The notes under the pieces were generated by a model, which was not told the DNA's origin, ran no database searches, and saw only the letters and a list, made by a program, of their open reading frames with translations. Made by a program: the position numbers and the translations under genes. 64,000 bases of DNA from Pseudomonadota bacterium (lineage in GTDB: Bacteria > Pseudomonadota > Gammaproteobacteria > Steroidobacterales > Steroidobacteraceae). Position 1 is the stretch's first letter, and each line of letters begins with the position of its first letter. The DNA is taken from contig JAJZDX010000021.1 of assembly GCA_021805865.1 (NCBI GenBank), positions 17,888 to 81,887 of the forward strand, given 5' to 3'. This document shows positions 7,760-19,590 of this stretch, piece after piece.

Positions 7760-9634
7760 CTAGATCTCGACCACCGTGTTCAGCGTCACCACGCCACGGG
7801 AGGGCATGCGGAAGAACTCGGCCGCCTGGGTGCTGTGGCGCTGCATGCGCGCAAAGAGGTTTCGCTGCAGGCCCCGCCAGCCCGGCAGCTCCCTGGCGCG
7901 CACCACGTGCTGTCCGACGAAGAACGAGCTGTCCTCCATGAAGACCGTCAGGCCGCGGGTCCGGCAGGCCTTGAGCGCCGCCCCGACGTCGGGGGTCTCC
8001 ATGAAGCCGAAACGCGCCGCGACCAGATAGATCCCGGGAAGCACCTCGTCGATGTCGACGCGATGCGCCGGGTCCTGGCGCGGGGAGCGCACGATCTCCA
8101 TGTTGAGGATGATGAGCCTCTCGTGGACGACATGATTGTGCTCGAGGTTGCGGACCAGCGCCGAGGGCACGAGGTCGGGCGTGCTGGCGAGGAACACGGC
8201 GGTGCCGGGCACGCGCTTGGCTCCCGCGAGCAGCTTCTGCAGCTCGCCTCGCGGGACGGCCTGCCGGGCGAGCGCCGCGCGCAGCTCGATCCGCCCGCTG
8301 CGCCAGGTGATGAACACCGTGAAAAGCACGACCGCCAGGGCGAGCGGAATCCATCCTCCGGTCGGCACCTTGGTCATGTTGCCCAACACGAATATGGCAT
8401 CGACCACGAACAACAGCCCGAAGAGCAGTGCCACGATCCACTTCGGCCAGTTCCACTGATCGAGCGCGACGAAGGCGCCGAGAACGGTCGTGATCAGCAT
8501 CGTGCCGACCACGGCCGAGCCGTATGCGCCCGAGAGCGCATTGGAGGAGCCGAAGCCCACCACGAAGCCGATCACCGCGATGCACACCAGCCAGTTGACC
8601 GCCGGAACGTAGATCTGCCCGAGCTCGGTGGCCGAGGTCTGCAGCACACGGATGCGCGGCAGCAGGTCGAGCTGCACCGCCTGGCGCGCCATGGAGTACG
8701 CCCCCGATATGACCGCCTGCGAGGCGATGACGGTGGCCGCGGTCGCGAGGATCACCATCCAGGGCAGCGCCGAGGCGGACACCATGTAGTAAAGCGCCAA
8801 TGGAATGAAGCGGCCGTGCGAGAGCTGCAGCGCGCCCTGGCCGAGGTAGTTGAGCAGCAGCGCCGGCCAGACGAGGATGAACCATGCGATGCGCACCGGC
8901 TGCTTGCCGAAATGGCCCATGTCGGCATAGAGCGCCTCGCCGCCGGTGAGCGCGAGAAACACCGCGCCGATGATGCCGAACGAAGCTTCCGGTCGGTGAG
9001 CGAGCAGCTCGATGCCGTAGAGCGGATCTGCCGCGTAGAGCACCACGGGGTCGGCGTGGATCGCCTCGATGCCCGTGAGCGCGAGCACCACGAACCACAC
9101 GATCATGACCGGACCGAACAGGGCGCCGATCTTGGCCGTGCCGCGGCGCTGGTAGGCGAACAGACCCAGGATGACCCCGACGGTGATCGGTATGACCGCG
9201 TGCACGAAGCCGGGGTCGAGCACCTGTACGCCCTCCACCGCGCTCAGCACCGAGATCGCCGGGGTGATCAGCGAGTCGCAGAAGAAGAACGCCGTGCCCG
9301 CGAGCGCCAGCCACACCACCATGCGCGCCCAGAGGCTCCCGGCGATACAGTGCCGCTGGGCCAGCGCGAACATGGCGAGGATGCCGCCCTCGCCGTCATT
9401 GTCGGCGCGCATGATGATGCTGATGTACTTGACGGTGACCGAGATGGTGAGGGCCCACAGGATGAGCGACAGCGAGCCGAGCACCGCCTGATGGTTGAAG
9501 CGGCCCGCCTCGGTCAGGGTCTCCTCCAGCGCATAGAGTGGACTGGTGCCGATGTCGCCGTAGACGACGCCGAGGGCGCCGATGACGGCCGCCAGAGTCC
9601 AGCCGCGGCCCTTGCCATGGGTCGTCGTGCCCAT
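7760..9634 (-). CDS. kup: KUP-family potassium uptake transporter
   Basis: This low-affinity potassium importer, probably a proton symporter, sits in the inner membrane. Its 624 residues match the usual length (E. coli Kup 622). The N-terminus has the family signature ALGVVYGDIGTSPLYAL, followed by about twelve hydrophobic helices through residue 440 (for example ISVLSAVEGVQVLDP and ALTGGEALYADMGHFGKQPVRIAWF) and a C-terminal cytoplasmic domain of about 180 residues. The start at 9634 (MGTTTHGKGRGWTLAA) gives the normal N-terminus and follows the SET-gene stop by four bases; a longer in-frame extension runs antisense over that gene and is rejected. Placement between thyA and folA is unusual. 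Confidence 0.93.
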   Translation of the reverse strand: MGTTTHGKGRGWTLAAVIGALGVVYGDIGTSPLYALEETLTEAGRFNHQAVLGSLSLILWALTISVTVKYISIIMRADNDGEGGILAMFALAQRHCIAGSLWARMVVWLALAGTAFFFCDSLITPAISVLSAVEGVQVLDPGFVHAVIPITVGVILGLFAYQRRGTAKIGALFGPVMIVWFVVLALTGIEAIHADPVVLYAADPLYGIELLAHRPEASFGIIGAVFLALTGGEALYADMGHFGKQPVRIAWFILVWPALLLNYLGQGALQLSHGRFIPLALYYMVSASALPWMVILATAATVIASQAVISGAYSMARQAVQLDLLPRIRVLQTSATELGQIYVPAVNWLVCIAVIGFVVGFGSSNALSGAYGSAVVGTMLITTVLGAFVALDQWNWPKWIVALLFGLLFVVDAIFVLGNMTKVPTGGWIPLALAVVLFTVFITWRSGRIELRAALARQAVPRGELQKLLAGAKRVPGTAVFLASTPDLVPSALVRNLEHNHVVHERLIILNMEIVRSPRQDPAHRVDIDEVLPGIYLVAARFGFMETPDVGAALKACRTRGLTVFMEDSSFFVGQHVVRARELPGWRGLQRNLFARMQRHSTQAAEFFRMPSRGVVTLNTVVEI

Positions 9635-9638
9635 GGAG

Positions 9639-10268
9639 TCAGCGCCGGGGCGCCTTGGCGCGCGCGGGTCGCTTGGAGCGCTTTGCGGCCGCCCCTGAGG
9701 CACGTTTCCCCGATGGCGCGGAGCCACGCTTCGTCTCGAGGCGCACAGCCGCTGCGGCGCGCGGCTTGCGCGGCGGTTTGCGGGGCGCGGGCTTCTTCGG
9801 CGGCCAGAGCATGGTGCCGCGGCAGCTGTCGTGACCGCAGCGGCAGGCGTAAATCTCATCGACGTTCGGCGGGTCGTCCGCGTCGCGGCCGAGCTGATAG
9901 TCGTAGCTCAGCTCCTCGCCCGGCTGGATGGTGCGGGTGGCCTCGATGAACACCCGTTTGGCTTCGATCACCGACTCGCAGTTGGGGTCGCAGGAATGGT
10001 TGATGAAGCGCGAATCGTTGCCGTCGACCCCCCCGTCGAGCACCGTCTTCGAGTCGACGATGAACAGAAAGGTGTGGCCGTCGCTCTCGTCCCTGTCCTC
10101 GTAGCGGCGGTCGGCCTCCTCGTGCGTGACCCGCTCACCGAGATACTCGATGATGCGCGTGCCCTTGCGGATGCGCCGCAGCGCGAATGCGCCGAGGCCG
10201 TGAACCGGCGATCTGCGCACCCGGAACCATGGTGCGCCTCTTGCGGAGCTGACGTTCTTCACGGGCAC
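9639..10268 (-). CDS. SET-domain protein-lysine methyltransferase with basic histone-like tail
   Basis: This 209-residue protein has a SET domain (about 14-128) and a post-SET zinc motif, as in SAM-dependent protein lysine methyltransferases. Visible elements are RSPVHGLGAFA near 19-30, the SAM/active-site NHSCDPNC at 90-97, GEELSYDY at 117-124, and CRCG...C at 142-149, whose cysteines would pair with the Cys of the SET core around zinc. From about 156 the chain becomes a Lys/Arg/Pro/Ala-rich tail (KKPAPRKPPRKPR ... KRSKRPARAKAPRR) like a histone H1 tail, suggesting DNA or RNA binding or a self-methylation target. It begins with GTG two bases after thyA and ends four bases before kup. The substrate is unknown. 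Confidence 0.85.
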   Translation of the reverse strand: MPVKNVSSARGAPWFRVRRSPVHGLGAFALRRIRKGTRIIEYLGERVTHEEADRRYEDRDESDGHTFLFIVDSKTVLDGGVDGNDSRFINHSCDPNCESVIEAKRVFIEATRTIQPGEELSYDYQLGRDADDPPNVDEIYACRCGHDSCRGTMLWPPKKPAPRKPPRKPRAAAAVRLETKRGSAPSGKRASGAAAKRSKRPARAKAPRR

Positions 10269-10270
10269 CG

Positions 10271-11065
10271 TCAGACGGCCACTGGTGCGCTGATGGGGGG
10301 GTGATGCCGGTAGTTCACGAACTCGAAATCCTCGAACGCATAGTCGAAGAGGGTGGGTGGACGCCTGCGGATGTTGAGCCTCGGAGCGGGAAATGGCGCG
10401 CGCGCGAGCTGCAGCCGCGCCTGATCGAGGTGATTCAGATACAGATGGCAGTCCCCCCCGGTCCAGATGAACTCGCCGGGCTCAAGGCCGCACTGCTGGG
10501 CGAACATGTGCGTGAGCAGCGCATAGCTGGCGATGTTGAAGGGCACCCCGAGAAACACATCGGCGCTGCGCTGATAGAGTTGGCAGGAGAGCCGGCCGCC
10601 GGCGACGTGGAACTGGAAGAGCGCGTGGCAGGGCATGAGGCGCATGTGCTCGAGCTCCCCGACGTTCCATGCGCTCACCACGATGCGGCGGGAGTCCGGA
10701 TCGCGGCGGATCAGATCGAGCGCGGCGCTGATCTGATCGATGACCCGTCCGTCCGGTGCGGGCCAGGCGCGCCACTGCCTGCCGTAAACCGGGCCCAGCT
10801 CGCCTCGGGCATCGGCCCACTCGTCCCAAATGCTCACGTTGTGCTCGCGGAGCCAGGCGACGTTCGTCTCGCCGCGAAGGAACCACAGCAGCTCAAAGAC
10901 CACCGAGCGCAGGTGGATGCGCTTGGTGGTCACCAGGGGGAAGCCCTGTCCGAGATCGAAGCGCATCTGCTCGCCGAACCTCGAGAGGGTGCCGGTGCCG
11001 GTGCGATCGTTCTTGGGCGTGCCACCTTCCAGAATGCGGCTCATCAGGTCCAGGTAAGGTCTCAT
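10271..11065 (-). CDS. thyA: Thymidylate synthase
   Basis: ThyA methylates dUMP to dTMP with methylenetetrahydrofolate, releasing dihydrofolate. The protein is 264 residues, exactly the length of the E. coli enzyme. The nucleophile is Cys146 in MPCHALFQF; other conserved stretches are [11 protein letters not shown] (phosphate-binding Arg, 21-31), [13 protein letters not shown], the [24 protein letters not shown] block and GDCHLYLNH. It lies in the order lgt-thyA, as in many gammaproteobacteria, with 20 bases between them, and is followed by the SET gene after two bases. Confidence 0.97.
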   Translation of the reverse strand: MRPYLDLMSRILEGGTPKNDRTGTGTLSRFGEQMRFDLGQGFPLVTTKRIHLRSVVFELLWFLRGETNVAWLREHNVSIWDEWADARGELGPVYGRQWRAWPAPDGRVIDQISAALDLIRRDPDSRRIVVSAWNVGELEHMRLMPCHALFQFHVAGGRLSCQLYQRSADVFLGVPFNIASYALLTHMFAQQCGLEPGEFIWTGGDCHLYLNHLDQARLQLARAPFPAPRLNIRRRPPTLFDYAFEDFEFVNYRHHPPISAPVAV

Positions 11066-11085
11066 CGGGCCTGATCCCCGGGGCT

Positions 11086-11892
11086 TTACTGCGCGGGCGC
11101 GAAATTACCCGAGTGCAGGCGAGTCTTGCGCGCGTACACGAGCAATCCGATGCCGATCAGGATCATGGGGAACGACAGCACCTGTCCCATGGTGAGCCAG
11201 CCCCAGGCGAGGTAGCCGAGCTGCGGGTCCGGCAGGCGGATGAATTCCATCAGAAAGCGGAACGTGCCATAGAGCAGCACGAACAGTCCCGTGGGCGCGA
11301 GCCGCGAGCGGGGCCGCGAAGTGAACCACCACACCACGACGAAAGTCACGATGCCTTCGAGGAAGCCCTCGTAGAGCTGTGAGGGCTGGCGGACCACCCC
11401 GTGGTACAGGAACCCCCAGGGCAGCGTGGTGGGCTTGCCCCAGAGCTCGCCGTTGATGAAGTTGCCCATGCGGCCGAAGAACAGCCCCGGAGCAATGAGC
11501 GGTGAGATGAAATCGAGCACGTCCGCCAGCCTGCGGCCGCGGCGCCAGGCGAAAATCGCGAGCGCGAGGATGCCCCCGATGAATCCTCCATGAATGGACA
11601 TGCCTCCGTCCCAGACCTCGATCGGGTACCAGGGGTTCTGCCGGGTCCAGAACGTCATGCCGTAAATCAGCACGTAGCCGAGGCGGCCGCCGAGCAGTCC
11701 GCCCAGCATGCCAAAGAAGATCACGTCATCGACATCCACCGGCTTCCAGGTCGAGCCGGGCCGCGAGGCGCGATAGCGCCCCAGTCCCCAGCCGGAGGCG
11801 AACCCGATCAGGTACATGATTCCGTACCAGTGCACCTTGAGCGGGCCGATGCGGAAGGCGATGGGATTGATATTGGGGTATCGGATCATCAT
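11086..11892 (-). CDS. lgt: Prolipoprotein diacylglyceryl transferase
   Basis: Lgt attaches diacylglycerol from phosphatidylglycerol to the lipobox Cys of preprolipoproteins, the first step in lipoprotein maturation, in the inner membrane. The 268-residue product has about seven hydrophobic helices. The Lgt signature [13 protein letters not shown] (about 140-152) and the N-terminal [19 protein letters not shown] block with its conserved His are intact, as is [13 protein letters not shown]. The start has two adjacent ATG codons; TAGACT nine bases upstream could be a -10 box. Client lipoproteins in this window include RlpA and LolB. The gene is 12 bases downstream of rlmI. Confidence 0.96.
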   Translation of the reverse strand: MMIRYPNINPIAFRIGPLKVHWYGIMYLIGFASGWGLGRYRASRPGSTWKPVDVDDVIFFGMLGGLLGGRLGYVLIYGMTFWTRQNPWYPIEVWDGGMSIHGGFIGGILALAIFAWRRGRRLADVLDFISPLIAPGLFFGRMGNFINGELWGKPTTLPWGFLYHGVVRQPSQLYEGFLEGIVTFVVVWWFTSRPRSRLAPTGLFVLLYGTFRFLMEFIRLPDPQLGYLAWGWLTMGQVLSFPMILIGIGLLVYARKTRLHSGNFAPAQ

Positions 11893-11904
11893 GGGGGTGG
11901 AAGT

Positions 11905-13086
11905 CTACCCGAGCTCGAGCGTTACGCGGCAAAAGAGCGCCTTGAGGTAGCGCGTCTCGGGGATGGCGGGATGGATGGGGTGGTCGGGCGACTGGCCGCC
12001 CGCCTCCAGGATCTGCACGCCCCGGCCGCTGTGGCGGGCGGCGGCCTGAAGGATTTCGGTGAGCGCCTCGGGCGCGAGGTGATAGGAGCAGGAGCAGGAC
12101 ACCAGCAGTCCCTCGCCCTCGATGAGCGAGAGCGCCAGCTGATTGAGCTTGCGGTAGGCGGCCTGCCCCCGGGGAATGTCCTTCTTGCGCTTGATGAACG
12201 CCGGCGGATCGAGCACGACCACATCGAAGCGCTCTCCGCGCTCATGCAGGCTCTTCAGCGCCTCGAATGCGTCGGCGTGCAGAGTCTGCAGCCCGAAACC
12301 GTTGGCCCGCGCATTGCGCTCGGCATAGCGCAATGCGGTTTCCGAGGAATCGACACAGCAGGCGGAGGCGGCCCCCGCCCGCAGCGCGGTGATCCCCCAG
12401 GCGCCCACGTAGCTGCACACATCCAGCACGCGTGCGCCCGGCCACAGGTAGCGCGCCAGCCGGGCCCGATTGCCGCACTGGTCGTAGAACCATCCGGTTT
12501 TCTGCCCGTGCACGAGCGGCGCGGTGAAGCGCAGCCCGGCCTCGTGCACGGTGATGTCCTCGGGAACCTCGCCGAAGGCGGCCTGCGCGAGCTGCGGGAG
12601 CTGCTCGAGCTGACGGGCGCCCGAATCGTTCTTCCAATAGAGGCCGGCCGGGCAGAGCTGGGCCCGCACGGCCTGCTCGACCGTCTCTCTCAACCGCTCC
12701 ATGCCGGCCGTGGCGATCTGTCCGACCATGAAGTCCGCGTAGCGGTCGAGGACCAGGCCGGGCAGGCCGTCGGACTCTCCGAATACCAGGCGGTAATACG
12801 GCTCGCGGCAGAGTCGCTCGCGGAGCGTGAGCGCCGTGCGCAGCCGGTGCTCGATGAGGGCGAGATCCACAGGATGCGCCGCATCCCTGCTGAGAATTCG
12901 CGCACAGATCAACGCATGCGGATTGACGTATGCGTAGCCAAGAAATTGTCCGCGATGCGACTGGACCTGCGCCTGCTCCCCGGGAGTGAACGCCTTGAGC
13001 GGCGTGTCGGCCGCGACCTCGTTGCTGAAGACCCATGGATGCCCGGCGGCGATGCGGCGCTCTTCGCCGCGCTCGAGGCGCAGCAC
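11905..13086 (-). CDS. rlmI: 23S rRNA cytosine-C5 methyltransferase, RlmI type
   Basis: This protein looks like RlmI, which methylates a cytosine of 23S rRNA using SAM. The N-terminal PUA-like domain ([15 protein letters not shown]), the linker domain, and the C-terminal Rossmann domain are in the usual order. The SAM loop reads [12 protein letters not shown] and the catalytic region reads [14 protein letters not shown], followed by the Cys pair-containing [11 protein letters not shown]. From GTG 13086 the length is 393 residues, close to E. coli RlmI (396). No ATG exists near the expected start; TTG 13128 is an alternative and the far upstream ATG at 13230 would overlap the divergent gene. 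It heads the leftward run that continues into lgt. Confidence 0.85.
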   Translation of the reverse strand: MLRLERGEERRIAAGHPWVFSNEVAADTPLKAFTPGEQAQVQSHRGQFLGYAYVNPHALICARILSRDAAHPVDLALIEHRLRTALTLRERLCREPYYRLVFGESDGLPGLVLDRYADFMVGQIATAGMERLRETVEQAVRAQLCPAGLYWKNDSGARQLEQLPQLAQAAFGEVPEDITVHEAGLRFTAPLVHGQKTGWFYDQCGNRARLARYLWPGARVLDVCSYVGAWGITALRAGAASACCVDSSETALRYAERNARANGFGLQTLHADAFEALKSLHERGERFDVVVLDPPAFIKRKKDIPRGQAAYRKLNQLALSLIEGEGLLVSCSCSYHLAPEALTEILQAAARHSGRGVQILEAGGQSPDHPIHPAIPETRYLKALFCRVTLELG

Positions 13087-13169
13087 CCGCTGGGAATGCT
13101 CGGCAATGGGAGGGGAGGAGGCGCTCAATGCGGATGTCCGGGCGGCGGGCGGATGCGCGGGTGCGGCAG

Positions 13170-13175
13170 TATACT
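13170..13175 (+). promoter_or_regulatory. Possible -10 box, eight bases before the DUF255 gene
   Basis: TATACT ends eight bases before the ATG at 13184. If it is used, transcription would begin at or within a base or two of the start codon, giving a leaderless or nearly leaderless mRNA. No -35 match is visible, and only GGAA stands where a ribosome site would be. Confidence 0.35.
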
Positions 13176-13183
13176 GGAATGCG

Positions 13184-15273
<2,090 letters not shown>

Positions 15274-15277
<4 letters not shown>

Positions 15278-18200
15278 GCGAGCAGTTCCACGGCGCCGCC
15301 GATGGCGGCGGTGTTGATGGTGAGGGTGCGCTCGGTTGCGAAGCGCTGCAGGTAGTGCGGACCGCCGGCCTTGGGGCCGGTGCCCGAGAGGCCCTGGCCG
15401 CCGAAGGGCTGAACGCCGACCACCGCGCCGATCATGTTGCGATTGACGTAGGTGTTGCCGGCCGGCAGAGAGCGGAATATGTGCTCGGCGAGGCTTTCGA
15501 GCCGGCTGTGCACACCGAGCGTCAGTCCGAATCCGGTGGCGCGCACCGCCTCGATCACCTCGGGCAGCTGTCCGGCGCGATAGCGGGCCACGTGCAGGAT
15601 GGGGCCGAATTCCTCGGTCTTCAGCTGATCGAGTGAGGCAAGCTCGATCAGCTGTGGCCCGAAGAAATGCCCGCCGGCCGGACAGCCGGTGGTCGGGCAG
15701 GCGTACAGGAGCTTCGCGCTGCGCTGCATGCGCTCGGCATGGGCGCGCAGACGCTCGATCGCCTCGCCTCCGATCACCGGCCCCACGTCAGTGGCAGGAT
15801 CGGCCGGGTCTCCGAGCCGCAGGCAGCGCATCGCGCCGATCAGCATCTCGATGATCCGGTCGGCGATGTCCTCCTGCAGATACAACACTCGCAGCGCCGA
15901 GCAGCGCTGGCCCGCGCTGGTGAACGCCGAGGCGATGACGTCGTCCACGACCTGTTCCGCGAGCGCGGTGGCATCGACGATCATGGCGTTCACGCCGCCG
16001 GTTTCGGCGATGAGCGGAACGATGGGGCCCTCGCGTGCGGCGAGCGTGCGGTTGATGGTGGCGGCCGTACGGGTCGAGCCGGTGAACGCCACGCCGGCGA
16101 GCGCCGGGTGGGTGAGCGCGATGGCGCCGAACAGCGGTCCATCGGCCGGAGTCAATTGCAGGACGTCCCGCGGGATGCCCGCCTCGTGCAGCAGCCTGGT
16201 CATGGCGTGGGCGATGAGCGGCGTTGCCGGCGCGGGCTTGGCGACCACGGCGTTGCCCGCCATCAGCGCCGCGGCAATCTGTCCCGTGAAGATGGCCAGC
16301 GGAAAGTTCCACGGACTGATGCACGCGAACACGCCGCGGCCCTCGAGCGAGAGCAGATTGCGCTCGCCCACCGGACCGGGCAGCACCTGCGGACTGCCGA
16401 ACAGCGCGTTGCCTCGCTCGGCGTAATAGCGGCAGAAATCCGCTGCCTCGCGCACCTCCGCCACCGCGTCGGGGAGCGTTTTGCCGGCCTCGCGCACCAG
16501 CAGGGCGAGGAAGGCGCCGCGGCGACTCTCCAGCAGATCCGCCGCTCGGGTGAGGCATGCGGCGCGCTCGGCCGCCGGCCGCCCGTCCCAGGCGCGCGCG
16601 GCGCGTGCGGCACCGGCCATGGCGCCGAGGATCTCGGCTTCGGTGGCATCACGGGTGAGGCCGACCGTCTCGCCGGTGGCCGGTGAGAGCACCGGCACCT
16701 GCGGCCGGGCTGTCCCGCCGCCGGCAAGCAATGGCCCGCCCTCCTCGCGTCGGCCGGCGTGGGCGTGCAGCTCCGCCTGCAGGCCCGCGAGGTCGGCCGG
16801 ATTGCCGAAGTCTGCGCCGCGGGAATTCTCGCGCGCACCGTAAAGCCGCGGCGGCTCGCGCAGGAGGCTCGAAGATTGCGCGGCCGTGCCGGCGGACTCG
16901 GGAAGGATCTGGCCCACGACGTGCTCCACGGGAATCCGTTTGTCTAGAAAATGATGAACGAAGGAGGTGTTGGCGCCGTTTTCGAGGAGTCGGCGCACCA
17001 GGTAGGGCAGCAGCTCCTCGTGGGTGCCGACCGGCGCGTATGCGCGTACCGGCGGCAGGTCGGGCCTGGCGGCGCGTACCGCTGCGTAAAGCGACTGGCC
17101 CATGCCGTGCAGGCGCTGGAACTCGTACGCCGCTCCCGCCGGCGCCAGCGCCATCACGGCCGCCACGGTGAGCGCATTGTGCGTGGCGAATTGGGGATAG
17201 ATCACATCCTGGGCGGCGAAGAGCCTGTGCACGCACACCAGGTAGCCGGCGTCGGTCAGCGCTTTGGACGTGTAGACCGGAAAGCTCTCGAGGCCGCGCT
17301 CCTGGGCGCGTTTGATCTCCGCATCCCAGTAGGCGCCCTTGACCACGCGCACGCTCATGCGCCGACCCGTCTCGCGCGCCAGCCGGGCGGTCCAGTCGAG
17401 TACGAGCGGTGCGCGCCGCCCATAGGCCTGTACCGCAAGTCCGAGTCCCTCCCAGTGGCACGTCTGCCGATCGCGCGCCAGCGCCTCCACGATGTCGAGC
17501 GACAGATCGAGGCGGTCAGCCTCTTCGGCATCGATGGTCAGCCCGATGCCGCTGGCGCACGCGCTGCGGGCAAGGGAGATGGCCTGCGGCACCAGGCGCT
17601 CGAGCACCCGCGGACGCTGTGCCAGCGCATAGCGGGGCTCCAGCGCGGAGAGCTTTACGGAGATGCCCGATCGTTGGTGCACGGGGGCTGCGGGCTGCCG
17701 GCCTAATGCCTCGATCGCGCGCGTGTAGGCGTTGAAATAACGTTCGGCATCGCAGTCCGTGCGGGCGCCTTCGCCCAGCATGTCGAAGGAGCACAGGGCG
17801 AGCGCAGGGTCCTTCCCGCCGCGCTTCAGCGCCGATTCAATGGAGTCCCCGACGATGAAGGCCTGACCCATCAGCTTCATGGCCCGCCGCATCGCGCGGC
17901 GAGTCACCGGTGCCACCACGGTGTGCGCCATGCCGGGCGGTTCCACGAGCAGGGTCTGCGGATCGGGCAGCATGCGCCCCGCCGTGCGCAGCAGCGCGAG
18001 TCCCAACCGGATACCGGGGCTCAGGCTGCCTGTTCGGTGGCCTCGAACGATGCGCAGACGCTCGGCGATGAGACGGTCGGCGCAGGCAGGATCGGGAGTG
18101 CGCAGCAGCGCCTCGGCCAGTCCCATCAGCGCCTTGCCCTCGGCGCTGTCGAGCGGGAACTGACCGAGGAGCGACTCGACCAGGGAGCCGGCGCGTGCCT

Positions 18201-18402
18201 GCGCACGGGCCGCCTCCACCCAGCGCACCGCCTGCCGACGCGCCTCCTCGAGCGTCTGGCGGTGCGTGAGCAACTCTTCGGACATCGCCTGCGCCGCCGC
18301 CTGCTCGCAGCGGAGCGTCGCGGAGCGGATCTGCCATCGAAGTGCTTCGAGGTCGCTTTCGGACGGTGAAACCGTCCCGTGGAGCTCGGCTAGGGCGGCC
18401 AT
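15274..18402 (-). CDS. putA: Bifunctional proline dehydrogenase / P5C dehydrogenase PutA (short form)
   Basis: PutA oxidises proline to glutamate in two steps: an FAD-dependent proline dehydrogenase and an NAD-dependent glutamate-semialdehyde dehydrogenase. The 1042-residue protein has the first domain at about 80-480 ([49 protein letters not shown]) and the aldehyde dehydrogenase at about 530-1030 ([41 protein letters not shown] with the general base Glu, and [13 protein letters not shown] with the nucleophilic Cys). It lacks the N-terminal ribbon-helix-helix DNA-binding domain of E. coli PutA and the extra C-terminal domain, so it should not repress itself; the divergent Lrp-type gene is the likely regulator. 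Confidence 0.95.
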
Positions 18403-18500
18403 GGATGATGCGGGGTAGCTAGTGTATTGTTCTAATAATATCCGTTCATACAGAGAATAATTTCATAATTTTTCGCTAATAGTAGTAAAATTGACTGGCT
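18403..18500. promoter_or_regulatory. putA / Lrp-regulator divergent control region
   Basis: This 98-base region is strikingly AT-rich for the window, as expected of a divergent promoter with Lrp-family binding. GAATAATT-TCAT-AATTTTTC at 18455-18474 is an imperfect palindrome (7 of 8 paired) and a candidate operator. TAAAAT at 18486-18491 is a plausible -10 box for the rightward gene, nine bases from its ATG; TACACT reading leftward near 18424-18429 could serve putA. All assignments are by eye. Confidence 0.5.
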
Positions 18501-18998
18501 ATGGCGAAATCCACTTCCCGAAGCGCCCGCCCCCCGGACCGCATCGATCGCAGGTTGCTTGCGCTGCTGCAGCAAGATGGGCGTGTCCCGGTATCGCAGC
18601 TGGCCAGGGAGGTCAATCTCACGGTCACTCCGACTCTGGAGCGCATCCGCCGCCTGGAGAGGAACGGATTCATCAACGGGTACTTCGCGCATCTGAATGC
18701 GCGCCGCCTGGGATTGAGCCTGCTGGCCTACATCGAGGTGTCGCTCGACCGCACGACCCCGGATGCGTTCGAGCGCTTCAAGGACATGGTGAAGGCCCAT
18801 GACGAGATCATGGAATGCCACATGGTCGCGGGCGGCTTCGACTACCTGCTCAAGGTGCGCGTCAAAGACATGGCGAGCTATCGCACGCTGCTTGGCGATT
18901 ACATCGCCGGGGTGCGCGGCGTGCAGCAGACGCACAGCTACTTCGTGATGGAGGAGGTCAAGTCGACCCACCGGATCGGGATTCCGGAGCCGGATTGA
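18501..18998 (+). CDS. Lrp/AsnC-family regulator, probably of putA (PutR-like)
   Basis: This 165-residue regulator has an N-terminal winged helix-turn-helix (about 13-60, DRIDRRLLALLQQDGRVPVSQLAREVNLTV split across the helices) and a C-terminal RAM ligand-binding/oligomerisation domain (about 75-155, ending HSYFVMEEVKSTHRIGI). The DRIDRRLL...L start and the VAGGFDYLLKVRVKD block are typical of Lrp. It is transcribed away from putA across an AT-rich intergenic space, the arrangement seen for proline-responsive PutR proteins. I infer that it activates putA in response to proline. No strong ribosome site precedes the ATG. Confidence 0.9.
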   Translation: MAKSTSRSARPPDRIDRRLLALLQQDGRVPVSQLAREVNLTVTPTLERIRRLERNGFINGYFAHLNARRLGLSLLAYIEVSLDRTTPDAFERFKDMVKAHDEIMECHMVAGGFDYLLKVRVKDMASYRTLLGDYIAGVRGVQQTHSYFVMEEVKSTHRIGIPEPD

Positions 18999-19070
18999 GT
19001 CTTGCGGAAGTGCCGCGGGCTTCGCGGTGCCGGGCAAGGGACGAGCCGGCGCCGGCCTCCGGGCCGGCGG

Positions 19071-19580
19071 TCAGGGCTCCAGTACGCTGCCGCAGCGCTT
19101 GCAGGTGCGCGCCGCGGCGCTGGCGTAGAAACGCTCGAATACCGGCGGCAGCTGTTTCTCGATGTCGGTCAGCTCGATGAGCTCTTCGTGCAGCAGCGTT
19201 GCACAGCCCCCGCAATACCATTGAAAGCCGTCGCGCTCCCCGCCGCTGCGGCGCCGCTCGATCACCAGACCCACGGTGTCCGCGGGGCGCTGCGGGGAGT
19301 GCGGCACGAGCGCCGGCAGCAGCAGCATCTCGCCCTGGCGGATGGGCACATCGACGAGGCGTCCATCCTGACGGGTCTTGAGCACCATGTCGCCCTCGAT
19401 CTGGTAGAAGAGCTCCTGCCCGGGATCGACATGGTAGTCGCTGCGCGAGTTCGGGCCGCCGACCACCATGATGATGAAATCACCGTCCTCAAATACGCGC
19501 TTGTTGCCGACCGGAGGCTTCAGCAGCTGCCGGTGCCGCTCGATCCACTGTTGAAAATTGATGCTGTGCAGAGGCTCCAT
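19071..19580 (-). CDS. nbaC: 3-hydroxyanthranilate 3,4-dioxygenase
   Basis: This enzyme opens the ring of 3-hydroxyanthranilate with O2, in tryptophan catabolism or the kynurenine route to NAD. The 169-residue cupin has the catalytic iron ligands His50, Glu56 and His94 (DYHVDPGQELFYQ, PALVPHSPQRP) and, as in bacterial HAO, a second rubredoxin-like metal site made by Cys123, Cys126, Cys160 and Cys163. Spacing of all seven residues fits the family. It lies ten bases after apaH on the same strand, so it is probably the last gene of the lptD-to-apaH cluster. No other kynurenine-pathway gene is in the window. Confidence 0.93.
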   Translation of the reverse strand: MEPLHSINFQQWIERHRQLLKPPVGNKRVFEDGDFIIMVVGGPNSRSDYHVDPGQELFYQIEGDMVLKTRQDGRLVDVPIRQGEMLLLPALVPHSPQRPADTVGLVIERRRSGGERDGFQWYCGGCATLLHEELIELTDIEKQLPPVFERFYASAAARTCKRCGSVLEP

Positions 19581-19590
19581 GGCGGATCTC

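Noticed and set aside
7706..9949. A 747-codon rightward open frame opposite kup
   Set aside because: It is the antisense shadow of kup and the SET gene, with His/Asp/Arg-rich composition and no family pattern.
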